Part shown: piece after piece, positions 8,462 to 16,353 of the stretch | How positions within the stretch are numbered: position 1 is the stretch's first letter | Layout: every line of letters begins with the position of its first letter | Translations under genes and position numbers: made by a program | The notes under the pieces: model-generated | Seen by the model: only the letters and a program-made list of their open reading frames with translations | Database searches by the model: none | What the model was told of the DNA's origin: nothing | Assembly (NCBI GenBank): GCA_029778615.1 | Contig: JAKOPZ010000042.1 | Location: 1-58,154 of the forward strand | DNA length: 58,154 nt | Direction of reading: 5' to 3' | DNA from: Chloroflexota bacterium | GTDB lineage: Bacteria > Chloroflexota > Anaerolineae > UBA4142 > SHND01

Positions 8462-9974
8462 TCCGTTTCTCCTTTGAATCAAACGTACTCGAGGCAGGAA
8501 AATCTTGTTTGACTAAACCTTCCACCAATTTCGCCGAAGACAAGACACCGGGCACACCGCCGCCGGGATGCGTTCCCGCGCCGACGAAATACAGATTTGA
8601 AATATCTTCCGAGCGATTGTGCGGGCGAAACCACGCGGATTGAAGAAGCAGCGGCTGCACCGAAAAGCCCGCGCCGAGATAACTATTGAGCTGCGTTTCA
8701 AAATAACGCGGGTCAACGTGATGTGTTGTGACAAGGTTGGCGCGCAAATCGGGCAAATAGTTTTCTTCCAAAAATTGAAAAATTTTCGCTTGGTACTGTG
8801 CGCCCATCGTTGCCCAATCAATTCCCGCGCCCAGATGCGGCACCGGCGCAAGTACATAGAACGCTTCATGTCCTGGCGGCGCAATGCTCGCGTCCGTGAT
8901 GGTCGGCATGTGCAGGTACAAGGAAAAATCTTGCGGCAAGCTGTGTCCGTTGAAAATTTCTTGCAAGAGTCCTTTATAGCGTTCGCTCAAAATAATATTG
9001 TGATGCTTGAGCGGCGTATCACGATATTGTTTTTTCGTTCCGAAATAACTCACAAAGAGCGACATGCTGTAGCGCAAATTCTTGAGATGACGGTCATTGT
9101 TCTTGCGCCGATGTTCGGGCGCGACAAGGTTCATGTACGTCCACGCCACATCGGCGTTGGAAATCACCACATCGGCAGAATGAATTTCACCATTCGGCAA
9201 TTTCACGCCGACCGCTTTGCCATCCTTGACAACAATTTCTTGAATTTCGGTATTCAAATGCATTTCGCCGCCCAACTCGCCAAGCAATTTTTCAAAACCC
9301 GCGACCAGCGCGCCCGTGCCGCCCATCACGTAATGCACGCCCCATTCGCGTTCCAGATGATGAATCAACACATACAGCGACGACGCATCGAACGGATTCC
9401 CGCCAATCAACAGCGGATGAAAACTGAAACAACGACGCAAGAAATCATTTTGAATGTAACTCGACACGTATCCGTACACACTGCGAAACGACTGCAAGCG
9501 AATCAAAGCCGGCGCGACGCGCAGCATACTTGCCACATCCAAAAACGGTTCGCTGATGAGCGGCATTCCCGTATCAAAAATCTCTTTGCTCGCGCGAATC
9601 AAGCGGTCGTACCCGTCGCGGTCGGTGGGATTCCACTGCGCGATTTGGTCGAGCGTGAATTGATGGTCGCCGTTATAGTCGAGATGTTTGCCCGTGTGGT
9701 CGAAAATTCGATAGAACGGGTCAAGCGGGATGAGCGTAAAATAATCTTGCGCGTTTCGTCCCGCCGCGCGCCAGATTTCATCCAAAATGAACGGCGCGGT
9801 GATGACCGTCGGACCTGCGTCGAATTTGAAACCGTCCTTTTCAAACACGTATGCGCGCCCGCCCGGCTTGTCCAACTTTTCGTACACGGTCACTTGATAC
9901 CCTTGCGCCAAGAGACGCGCGGCAACGCCCAAACCGCCGAACCCCGCGCCGATGACAATGACTGATTTTTTCAA
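8385..9974 (-). CDS. crtI: Phytoene desaturase
   Basis: 529 residues. The N-terminal Rossmann site is [17 protein letters not shown] (GAGFGG at 9-14) followed by [25 protein letters not shown], as in CrtI-type FAD-dependent desaturases. The C-terminal signature [25 protein letters not shown] is intact. It converts phytoene stepwise to lycopene (neurosporene and other products are possible). After this signature the chain continues about 40 residues and reads into crtB, making it longer than the roughly 490-510 residues usual for the family. It is the first gene of the crtI-crtB unit; a short AT-rich gap separates it from the terminator at 10049-10083. Confidence 0.92.
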   Translation of the reverse strand: MKKSVIVIGAGFGGLGVAARLLAQGYQVTVYEKLDKPGGRAYVFEKDGFKFDAGPTVITAPFILDEIWRAAGRNAQDYFTLIPLDPFYRIFDHTGKHLDYNGDHQFTLDQIAQWNPTDRDGYDRLIRASKEIFDTGMPLISEPFLDVASMLRVAPALIRLQSFRSVYGYVSSYIQNDFLRRCFSFHPLLIGGNPFDASSLYVLIHHLEREWGVHYVMGGTGALVAGFEKLLGELGGEMHLNTEIQEIVVKDGKAVGVKLPNGEIHSADVVISNADVAWTYMNLVAPEHRRKNNDRHLKNLRYSMSLFVSYFGTKKQYRDTPLKHHNIILSERYKGLLQEIFNGHSLPQDFSLYLHMPTITDASIAPPGHEAFYVLAPVPHLGAGIDWATMGAQYQAKIFQFLEENYLPDLRANLVTTHHVDPRYFETQLNSYLGAGFSVQPLLLQSAWFRPHNRSEDISNLYFVGAGTHPGGGVPGVLSSAKLVEGLVKQDFPASSTFDSKEKRNGIDAISAPRVGTRAPASGARFVRK

Positions 9975-10048
9975 TGGAAATTCCTTTCACTCGAACATTC
10001 GCAATTGATACGCCCCAATCCTCATGCTTGCATTGACGCGCGGGACAA

Positions 10049-10083
10049 AAAAAAAAGAGCGAGAAATTCTCGCTCTTTTTTTA
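10049..10083. terminator. Bidirectional terminator
   Basis: AAAAAAGAGCGAG pairs with CTCGCTCTTTTTT around 5 bases, flanked by A and T runs. It separates crtI from the VOC gene on the minus strand. Confidence 0.85.
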
Positions 10084-10098
10084 CAGCATATTTGTTTC

Positions 10099-10479
10099 TC
10101 AAAGCGGCGCAAACAAATCAATTACGTTGTCGTCGGGGTCGAGCACCTGCGCGTAACGCTGTCCCCAAAATGCGTCGAACGGCGCTTTGTGGGAGCGATA
10201 CCCTTTTTTCAAAATGCGTAGGTACGTGGCATCCACATCTGCCGCGTTGTCACACAAAAACGCCAGTCCGATGCGCGAACCGTTCGGAGCTTGCCAGGCG
10301 GGATTAAAGCCCTTGACCATTTCTTCCGTGTCCCACGCGATGCGATAGCCGTTCGCTTTCACTTCCACATGGTCCTCTTGCTCCGCGCCATCGGGAATTT
10401 CCAAACCGAGCGCGCGATAAAAGTCCAATGCCGCTTGCATGTCGCACACGACGATGCCAATCATATCCGGGCGGACCAT
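10099..10479 (-). CDS. VOC family (glyoxalase/bleomycin-resistance fold) protein
   Basis: 126 residues. The single VOC module is recognised by IGIVVCDMQAALDFYRALGLEIPDG at the start and VLDPDDNVIDLFAPL at the end. The start at 10479 was chosen because GAGGGGGAA lies 4-5 bases upstream; a longer in-frame ORF to 10521 runs into a repeat element. Members may be dioxygenases, lyases or antibiotic-binding proteins, and the substrate is not evident. A second VOC gene lies upstream across a MITE-like repeat. Confidence 0.8.
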   Translation of the reverse strand: MVRPDMIGIVVCDMQAALDFYRALGLEIPDGAEQEDHVEVKANGYRIAWDTEEMVKGFNPAWQAPNGSRIGLAFLCDNAADVDATYLRILKKGYRSHKAPFDAFWGQRYAQVLDPDDNVIDLFAPL

Positions 10480-10508
10480 TTTTATTCCCCCTCGCATGCA
10501 AGACCTGC

Positions 10509-10634
10509 CACAGTACATCACAATTTCACTTTTTGGACGCGGATTTTCGCGGATGAACGCGGAGTTCTAAATTGGTTTTTGCTTTTTCCGCGTGTAGCCG
10601 CGTTCATCCGCGTCCAAATCTGGGACGTACTGTG
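10509..10634. repeat. 126-bp inverted-repeat element (MITE-like)
   Basis: Ends are perfect 8-base inverted repeats, CACAGTAC (10509-10516) and GTACTGTG (10627-10634). Inside, TTGGACGCGGATTTTCGCGGATGAACGCGG faces CCGCGTTCATCCGCGTCCAA with a 10-base insertion in the left arm. It contains no ORF. A small palindrome ACCTGTCAGGT lies just outside near 10668. Confidence 0.75.
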
Positions 10635-10687
10635 ACGGATTTGTTGTGATGCCATTCATCGTCAGAACCTGTCAGGTCTGTCGTTTT

Positions 10688-11047
10688 TTAATTCGCGCCA
10701 ACTTTGAAAATGCTCAAGCGGTTGCCGTCGGGGTCTTGCGCGTCGAATGCGCGTCCAAAAGGAAAATTGGCGGGTTCGGTGAGGAGCGTCACACCTTGCG
10801 CTTTCCACTCGCGATATATGGAATCCACATCGCTCACTTCCATCGCCAATTCAATGCTGCTCGAACCGTGCGTTGTATCCGGCGCGGCAGTAATGCCGAT
10901 TTGCGCGTCGCCGGCGGGCTGCACGACGACAAAGTGGTCATTCGAATATTCGGGGATGATGGGCAAACCGAGCGTGTTGGTGTAGAAACTACGCGAGCGT
11001 TCGAAATCTTGAACGTGCAAAATCACCATGCCGAGTCTGTATTTCAC
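10688..11047 (-). CDS. VOC family protein
   Basis: 119 residues with a complete VOC module: MVILHVQDFERSRSFYTNTLGLPII at the N-terminus, SIELAMEVSDVDSIYREW in the middle, and GRAFDAQDPDGNRLSIFKV at the C-terminus, with the usual His and Glu metal positions. Substrate unknown. GGAGG lies about 8 bases before the ATG. The WYL-type regulator gene directly upstream on the same strand (68-base gap) may control it. Confidence 0.83.
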   Translation of the reverse strand: MKYRLGMVILHVQDFERSRSFYTNTLGLPIIPEYSNDHFVVVQPAGDAQIGITAAPDTTHGSSSIELAMEVSDVDSIYREWKAQGVTLLTEPANFPFGRAFDAQDPDGNRLSIFKVGAN

Positions 11048-11114
11048 AAGAACCTCCGTTTGAATTTGATGGAGTTATCGTAACAGAAGCAAGTGACAAC
11101 AGTATGTCAGCAGC

Positions 11115-12056
11115 TCAACTGGCGTTTTCCAGCATTTTTTCGGCTTCAATGCGGAGAATTTCGCGCAGCGATTCGGGCGCCAAAATGCGTACTTGACTGC
11201 CCCAACTCAAAAGCCACTGCAATGCTTCGCGCACATCGCGCACGCGCAAGGTGACCAACAAACCATCTGCGGTGTCCAACGCTTCGGTGACAAAATAATA
11301 ACGCGCTTCGCGCACCCACCGCGCGCTTTCGGGCGTGAACAAGGCGCGAATATTTACCTTGCGGTCGCGTAAGGCGTCGTCTTGGCGCATTGGAGAATCG
11401 AGCGGACGCGTAAAGGTTTTATTCAGCAGTTTCAAATTTTCGATGCGGTCAATGCGAAAAACGCGTCGCGCACGCCGCGTGTGGTCGTGCGCGACGAGAT
11501 ACCAAATGCCGCCGAGATTGGCAATGCCGTACGGGTCGGCTTCGCGTTGCGTTTGCGGCTGCGCGTTGTCGCCAAACCGCGCGTAATAATCAAAACGCAC
11601 TGTTTTGCATTCCACCAACGCGCGGCGCAATTGCAAAATGATTTCGGCTTGCGGTTCGCCCAGCTCATTCATGGACACAAAGCGAATGCTGTTTTGCAAA
11701 TAACGCACGTTCGCTTTCAACGTATCAGGCAGCACCGCTTCCAATTTGCGCGACGCGGACAATGCCGCCGCGCGATACTGCGCGTCAAAATTTTGCGCGA
11801 CGAAATCCGCGCCGAGCAAAAGCATCGTCGCTTCATCGGTTGTAAAACGCAGTGGCGGCAGAAAATATCCTTCCATTAAGGAATAGCCCTGCCCCGGCAC
11901 CGCGACGACGGGCACGCCCATTTCGCTCAACGCCTGCACATCGCGATAAATGGTGCGCTTGGTGACCTCGAAGGTTTCTGCCAAATCTTCCGCGCGCATT
12001 TGTCCGCGCGCTTGCAGTTCGAGGATGATGCCAAACAGACGGTCGGTCTTGTTCAT
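11115..12056 (-). CDS. YafY-type transcriptional regulator (HTH + WYL)
   Basis: 313 residues. An N-terminal DeoR-like winged HTH spans about 1-60 (RAEDLAETFEVTKRTIYRDVQALSEMGVPVVAVPGQGY). The WYL domain follows, with the characteristic GIWYLVAHDHTRRARRVFRIDRI segment near residues 185-215, then a WCX-like C-terminus. WYL domains bind ligands, often nucleic acids or nucleotides. A self- or neighbour-regulatory role on the VOC genes downstream and the divergent CHRD gene at 12155 is inferred from position only. Confidence 0.87.
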   Translation of the reverse strand: MNKTDRLFGIILELQARGQMRAEDLAETFEVTKRTIYRDVQALSEMGVPVVAVPGQGYSLMEGYFLPPLRFTTDEATMLLLGADFVAQNFDAQYRAAALSASRKLEAVLPDTLKANVRYLQNSIRFVSMNELGEPQAEIILQLRRALVECKTVRFDYYARFGDNAQPQTQREADPYGIANLGGIWYLVAHDHTRRARRVFRIDRIENLKLLNKTFTRPLDSPMRQDDALRDRKVNIRALFTPESARWVREARYYFVTEALDTADGLLVTLRVRDVREALQWLLSWGSQVRILAPESLREILRIEAEKMLENAS

Positions 12057-12154
12057 CTCTTAAATTTGGCAAGAACTGTGTAAGGTGAATGTAACAATTG
12101 CGGCGTACCGTTCCTTCAACAACCCAAAAATTCTTTTCACACCATGGAGGAACA

Positions 12155-13075
12155 ATGAGAAAACCAATCCGTTTGGCAATTGTAATAGCGCTGTGCGTGA
12201 CAGCAAGTTTGATGCTTGGGCAGTTTGCCGCGCGCGCGGCGGGCGAACCTATCAAGTTCAATCTGGAAGCAGAAAACAATTCCGGTGAAACGGGCACGGC
12301 AACACTGACCGATTTGGGCAACGGCAAAACGATGGTGCTCGTGGAAATCAACGGCGAACCCGACGGCGCCGCGCAGCCGATGCACATTCATCAAGGGCAA
12401 TGCGGACCGACGTTGGGCAAAGTTGTGTTTCCGTTGACGGACCTGCAAAACGGAAAATCCACCACGACCGTTGACGCCGCGCTCGAAACGTTGACAACAG
12501 GTGGGTTTGCAATCAACGGTCATAAATCCGCCCAAGAAATTTCCGTGTACGTGTTTTGCGGAAACATTCCGTCAAGCGATGCAATGATGATGCAAAGTGA
12601 TGCCACCGCAACGCATGAAGCGATGATGCAAGGTGATGCAACGGCGACGAGCGAAGCAATGATGATGGCGGAAGCCACCGCAACGCATGAAGCGATGATG
12701 CAAGGCGATGCAACGGCGACGAGCGAAGCAATGATGATGGCAGAAGCCACCGCAACGCATGAAGCGATGATGCAAGGTGATGCAACGGCAACAAGTGACG
12801 CCATGATGATGGCAGAAGCGACCGCAACGCATGAAGCGATGATGCAAGGCAACGCAACGGCAACAAGCGAAGCGATGATGATGGCAGAAGCCACCGCCAC
12901 ACCCGAAGCGATGATGGCAGGTGAAGCCACTGCGACGCCCGAAGCGAGTGCGCCTGCAACTGTGCCGACGACCGGCGGAACGGATGGCTCGTTCAACATT
13001 TTATTGGTTGGACTGCTGGGACTTGCGGCGTTGGTCGCGGGACTCGTCGTCCGCCAAACCGTTCGCAAAAGTTAG
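12155..13075 (+). CDS. CHRD domain surface protein with Met-rich repeats and a sortase-like C-terminus
   Basis: 306 residues from the ATG behind a perfect GGAGG. A signal peptide (about 1-28) is followed by a CHRD domain (about 30-140: KFNLEAENNSGETGTATLTDL, HIHQGQC). From about residue 143 to 260 comes a repeat of a 24-residue unit with HEAMMQGDATATSEAMMMAE as its core. The C-terminus is VPTTGG, a hydrophobic helix and an RKS tail, which resembles an LPxTG-type wall-sorting signal; no sortase gene was seen in the window. CHRD domains are extracellular and of unclear role. The Met/His-rich repeat could bind metal, which is speculation. Confidence 0.8.
   Translation: MRKPIRLAIVIALCVTASLMLGQFAARAAGEPIKFNLEAENNSGETGTATLTDLGNGKTMVLVEINGEPDGAAQPMHIHQGQCGPTLGKVVFPLTDLQNGKSTTTVDAALETLTTGGFAINGHKSAQEISVYVFCGNIPSSDAMMMQSDATATHEAMMQGDATATSEAMMMAEATATHEAMMQGDATATSEAMMMAEATATHEAMMQGDATATSDAMMMAEATATHEAMMQGNATATSEAMMMAEATATPEAMMAGEATATPEASAPATVPTTGGTDGSFNILLVGLLGLAALVAGLVVRQTVRKS
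12583..12930 (+). repeat. 72-bp tandem coding repeat
   Basis: Near-identical units of 72 bases (24 codons) encode alternating THEAMMQGDATA and TSEAMMMAEATA blocks. Unit ends drift by synonymous and a few missense changes (GAA/GAC, GGT/GGC), and the last units are degenerate. Unit number could vary between strains. Confidence 0.85.
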
Positions 13076-13086
13076 CGCCCGTTTCA

Positions 13087-13131
13087 CGAAAAAAAATTGC
13101 CGCGAGCAAAAACTCGCGGCAATTTTTTTCG
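13087..13131. terminator. Bidirectional terminator
   Basis: AAAAAATTGCCGCGAG and CTCGCGGCAATTTTTT around a short A-rich loop (about 13090-13128). It ends the CHRD gene and the converging gene at 13144. Confidence 0.88.
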
Positions 13132-13143
13132 GTTTTGCGTTTC

Positions 13144-13929
13144 TCAATGCGGCTGTGAAGTTTTCTGGCGCAGTTCGGCGAGAAGTTGTCCCGTCAAGCG
13201 CGCCCCTTCTTCATACGTCGCTTCGTTGATGCCGTGTTTAAAGGATTCGAGAAAGAATTTATCCAATCCTTCAATCACCGCGTCATCATCTCCGCCATGC
13301 AACACGCGCCACAATTCCACCAACTTGTTGCGCTGGACCGGCGAAATTGGCGGATGCGCACGCGCGTAGGTCGTGCGCGCCTCGTTGCCCGTCGCGCGCG
13401 GACTGTTTGTAACCGACGCCGCGCGTCGTTCCGGTTCAACCGCCGGTCTTCGCTCTGCGCTGGAACCTTGCGAAGCGCGCAGCATGTCATCGGCAGAGGC
13501 GAGCCCGGAACCGGGGAACAAGCCATAGCCCATCGCCGTGAGCGCGCGCCCAATCGCGGACGTTTCGGCAACTTCCCACGGAAACAGCCGTTCAATTTCA
13601 CTGCCGCCGAGACGACGCGAGGTCGCGATACCGTGACGGGTGCCATACATTTCACTCGTCACGCTGACCATCAGCGTCAATTGTTCGTCGTTGTCAACGA
13701 GCACTTGGGGCGGACCAAAGTCGAGGCGTTTGGCGAGGCGGGCATGGTCTTGATTTGCCATCGCCAGTTTGCCGTCCACCGTCATATAGGGATGCTCAGT
13801 GGTCTGCCAGCCGTCCTCTGTCTTTTTGCGTTGACCGAGCGCCAGCACGTAATCGGCAAACTCTTCGTGCGTCACTTTGCCAAAGTTTGGCGTGGCGCGC
13901 ACGATTTGAAGAATTTCTTCGCGCGTCAT
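13144..13929 (-). CDS. Possible ERF/Rad52-like single-strand annealing protein
   Basis: 261 residues. The start at 13929 has ACGGAGGG 8 bases upstream. The middle has EVAETSAIGRALTAMGYGLFPGSGLASADDM, a sequence style seen in phage ERF-type annealing proteins. A variable, charged linker and a C-terminal ISPVQRNKLVELWRVLHG... module follow, also like that family. ERF proteins bind ssDNA and promote recombination. No phage or recombination genes are nearby, so it is either a stray phage gene or a host-adapted homologue. The assignment comes from motif impression only, with no profile search. Confidence 0.4.
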   Translation of the reverse strand: MTREEILQIVRATPNFGKVTHEEFADYVLALGQRKKTEDGWQTTEHPYMTVDGKLAMANQDHARLAKRLDFGPPQVLVDNDEQLTLMVSVTSEMYGTRHGIATSRRLGGSEIERLFPWEVAETSAIGRALTAMGYGLFPGSGLASADDMLRASQGSSAERRPAVEPERRAASVTNSPRATGNEARTTYARAHPPISPVQRNKLVELWRVLHGGDDDAVIEGLDKFFLESFKHGINEATYEEGARLTGQLLAELRQKTSQPH

Positions 13930-14293
13930 GTGTGTATCCCTCCGTAGGACCTTTGCCATGCAACGCTAGCTTTGAGCCAACTTGCATCGCGAGATCGCGA
14001 CCATCGTGAATCGTTTCGAGAAGCGGTTAGGTCAAGTGGAACGATGGTCGAACTGTGAGACGCGCATCGTTTCGATGCGTGAAAAGATTAGCACAAGTGT
14101 TCTAGTTTGTCAAATCAAAAACCGCGCTCTTCAAGGCAACTGCAAAGTCGCGCCAATTGTCATTTCGAGCGGATGCGAGAAATCTCAACCGTTCGTGACA
14201 AATGAGATTTCTCACAGAGTTTACCCCGAAGGATTGAGGGGTTCGAAATGACATATCCTTGTCAAGGGACTTTGCAGTCGCCTTACCGCGCCC
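13930..14293. other. 364-bp gene-free region with repeats
   Basis: No convincing gene. It holds CGACCATCGT (13999-14008) facing ACGATGGTCG (14041-14050), a perfect small hairpin CGCATCG-TTT-CGATGCG (14063-14079), and a 152-bp inverted-repeat element at 14133-14284. The promoter of the ERF-like gene must lie at its left end, but no clear -35/-10 pair is visible. Confidence 0.6.
14133..14284. repeat. 152-bp inverted-repeat element (TGTCATTTCGAGC type)
   Basis: Terminal arms AAGGCAACTGCAAAGTC (14133-14149) and its complement (14268-14284) match at 16 of 17 positions. Nested inside are TGTCATTTCGAGC facing GTTCGAAATGACA, and GAGAAATCTCA facing TGAGATTTCTC. It has no ORF and is typical of dispersed non-autonomous elements. 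Confidence 0.75.
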
Positions 14294-15544
14294 TTATGAG
14301 CGGCGCGGTTTGACTTGGAGCTCGGCTGCCGTTTTCGATTTCTTTTGCAACAAGGCGTCATACGCGGCTTCAATTTTCTTTGCCGACGCGTCCCACGAAA
14401 ATTTTTCCAGCGCGCGCTGGCGCAGACGCTTGCCCAACGCGCGCGCGGCGTCGCGGTCTGCGAGCAGCGTTTCAATCCCGTGCGCCAACGCCTCGACATC
14501 GCCCGACGGCGCGTACACCCCCCCCTCACCCAAATAATCGCGCGCCACCGGATTATCGAACGCGACCACCGGTAAACCGCTCGCCATATAGTTGAGAATT
14601 TTGCCGTTGCCTTCGGTCTGACTCAATTTCGGCGCCACTGCGACGTTGCCCACCGCGAGCCATTTCGCAATTTCCGGATAGGGAATGCGTCCGGGAAACA
14701 ACACGCGTTCGGCGATGCCCATCTCGCGCGCGCGCCGAATATAGTTTTCCGCGCCGGGATAACCCATCACCAAAAAATACGCGTCACTGCCGCGCTGCAA
14801 AATTCTCTGCGCGGCGTCAAGCAAATGTCCCACGCCCTGATAGTCCGCCAGCAAACCGAGATAGACCACGACGGGGCTGTTGGTTTTGATGCCGAGCGTT
14901 TTCACTTTGAGTTCAAATTTTGCCGCGCGAAATTCTTGGCGCTCGTGGTCGCTCCACGGACGAAACCATTCGGGATTCGCGCCATCCGGGATGTGCAGGA
15001 GCTTGTGCGCGGGGACGCGATACTCGTTTTGCAACAGCTGCGCTTGATATGCCGCGCTGGTAAAAATATACGCGGGTTGATGGTCAATCCATTGTTCGAG
15101 CGCGCGCAGGGGTTTGTAAAATTTTCCGCGCGGGTCAAGAAAATGATGGTCGGTCATTTCGCCGGTGAGCGAACCCTGAAAGTCAAACACGAGCGGCTTG
15201 CGAAATATTTTCGCGGCGAGCCAGCCGAGCAGCGCGCCTTCGTGCAAATGTCCGTGAAGAATGTCGGGTTGGAATCGCCGCGCCGCGCGCAGTACGCGTG
15301 AGGTGAGAAAAACATCAAGCCCGAGTTTGTGACGTGAGGAACCGACTTCGTAATTGACGCGCCACGGAATCGGCATCGTGCGTTCGATATCGAGGTCCGG
15401 CACATCGCGTCCGCGCGGATACGTAACGATGCGAACGGTGTGTCCCAACTTTTGCAGCGCGAGGGTTTCTTCGAGGATGCGAACGTGACAGCCGTAATCT
15501 CCAAAAAAAGAGGTCGGCGCAATCATCAAAATGCGGTAGGGCAT
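14294..15544 (-). CDS. Glycosyltransferase family 4 (GT-B)
   Basis: 416 residues from the ATG at 15544; a TTG two codons earlier is possible. N-terminal RILMIAPTSFFGDYGCHVRILEETLALQKLGHTV and C-terminal SQTEGNGKILNYMASGLPVVAFDNP fit the GT4 retaining transferases, with the Glu of the EX7E-like region at TEGNGKIL. A DILHGHLHEGALLG segment closes the first Rossmann domain. It would transfer a sugar from a nucleotide donor to a glycolipid or polysaccharide acceptor. It is the last gene of the 14294-19902 run, with a GT2 gene just upstream. A C8 tract (14518-14525) lies in the coding region near the C-terminus. Confidence 0.87.
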   Translation of the reverse strand: MPYRILMIAPTSFFGDYGCHVRILEETLALQKLGHTVRIVTYPRGRDVPDLDIERTMPIPWRVNYEVGSSRHKLGLDVFLTSRVLRAARRFQPDILHGHLHEGALLGWLAAKIFRKPLVFDFQGSLTGEMTDHHFLDPRGKFYKPLRALEQWIDHQPAYIFTSAAYQAQLLQNEYRVPAHKLLHIPDGANPEWFRPWSDHERQEFRAAKFELKVKTLGIKTNSPVVVYLGLLADYQGVGHLLDAAQRILQRGSDAYFLVMGYPGAENYIRRAREMGIAERVLFPGRIPYPEIAKWLAVGNVAVAPKLSQTEGNGKILNYMASGLPVVAFDNPVARDYLGEGGVYAPSGDVEALAHGIETLLADRDAARALGKRLRQRALEKFSWDASAKKIEAAYDALLQKKSKTAAELQVKPRRS

Positions 15545-15615
15545 TTTCAAAACAACACCAATACGCTGCTTTCCGCATCTTGATTCAATTTTTCTATTGC
15601 CATGCCTTGACTCCC

Positions 15616-16350
15616 CTATCGCTGGGGTGCGGGTTCAATCCTTTTTTTTTCGTCGTTCAATTCGCGCCAGAGGCGAAAACGAAAACGCACCAAATCGCGG
15701 AACGCGCGCAAGATGACTTTATAATTTGCGCCGGTGGGCGAACCGGCGGTGCGCGGCAAATGTTTGAGCGGCACTTCGATAATTTTGTAACCGCGCGCTT
15801 GCGCGCCTGCCAACAGCTCGGTGTCCACCATCGCGCCGTCCGAGTTGAGCGTTACGCGGTCGAGAATTTCGCGGCGGAAAAGTTTAAAGCCGCAATCAAT
15901 ATCGCGCGTCATGTACCCGAATAAAATTTGCACCAGCCAATTCCAGCCCCAGCGATTGACGCGGCGCATGAACGGGTCGGCGTCGTTGGCGCGATAACCC
16001 GTCACAATATCGTAGGTATTTGATTCAGAAATCAAATCCCGCAGTTGGTTGAAATCGAATTGATTGTCGCTTGGTCCGAACGCAATCCAGTCTTTGACCG
16101 CCGCGTAGAAACCGGCTTTGAGCGCGCCGCCGTAACCGCGATTGGGATTGTTTTCCACGACGCGCAGATTGGGAATTTTTCCGAGCATATTTTTGGCAAT
16201 CTCGCCGGTGCGGTCGCGACTGCCGTCGTTGACCAGAATCAATTCATAGTCCAAATGCAATGTTTCGAGGACGGCAGACGCGCGCCCCAATGCTTCTGCC
16301 ACATTCGGCTCTTCGTTGTATGCGGGAATCACAAAAGAAAGAGAGTTCAT
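15616..16350 (-). CDS. Glycosyltransferase family 2 (polyprenol-phosphate sugar synthase type)
   Basis: 244 residues. GT-A motifs: SFVIPAYNEEPNVAEAL (5-21), ILVNDGSRDRTGEIA (DGS near 42) and MTRDIDCGFKLFRREIL, the DPM1/DPG-synthase-like signature. There is no C-terminal membrane domain, so it is of the short, soluble DPM1 kind that loads a sugar on undecaprenyl or dolichyl phosphate at the inner membrane face. The start is 3 bases from the stop of the TyrA-like gene, so they are co-transcribed. A GT4 gene follows. Confidence 0.87.
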   Translation of the reverse strand: MNSLSFVIPAYNEEPNVAEALGRASAVLETLHLDYELILVNDGSRDRTGEIAKNMLGKIPNLRVVENNPNRGYGGALKAGFYAAVKDWIAFGPSDNQFDFNQLRDLISESNTYDIVTGYRANDADPFMRRVNRWGWNWLVQILFGYMTRDIDCGFKLFRREILDRVTLNSDGAMVDTELLAGAQARGYKIIEVPLKHLPRTAGSPTGANYKVILRAFRDLVRFRFRLWRELNDEKKRIEPAPQR

Positions 16351-16353
16351 AAA

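Noticed and set aside
8619-9965. 448-codon plus-strand frame opposite crtI
   Set aside because: Antisense to crtI with no recognisable features.
12583-12930. CRISPR-like regular repeats
   Set aside because: The repeats are coding, contiguous and without unique spacers.
15625-15650. GGGTTCAATCC-like stretch as a possible tRNA T-arm
   Set aside because: No acceptor, D or anticodon stem around it; it lies at the end of the GT2 gene.
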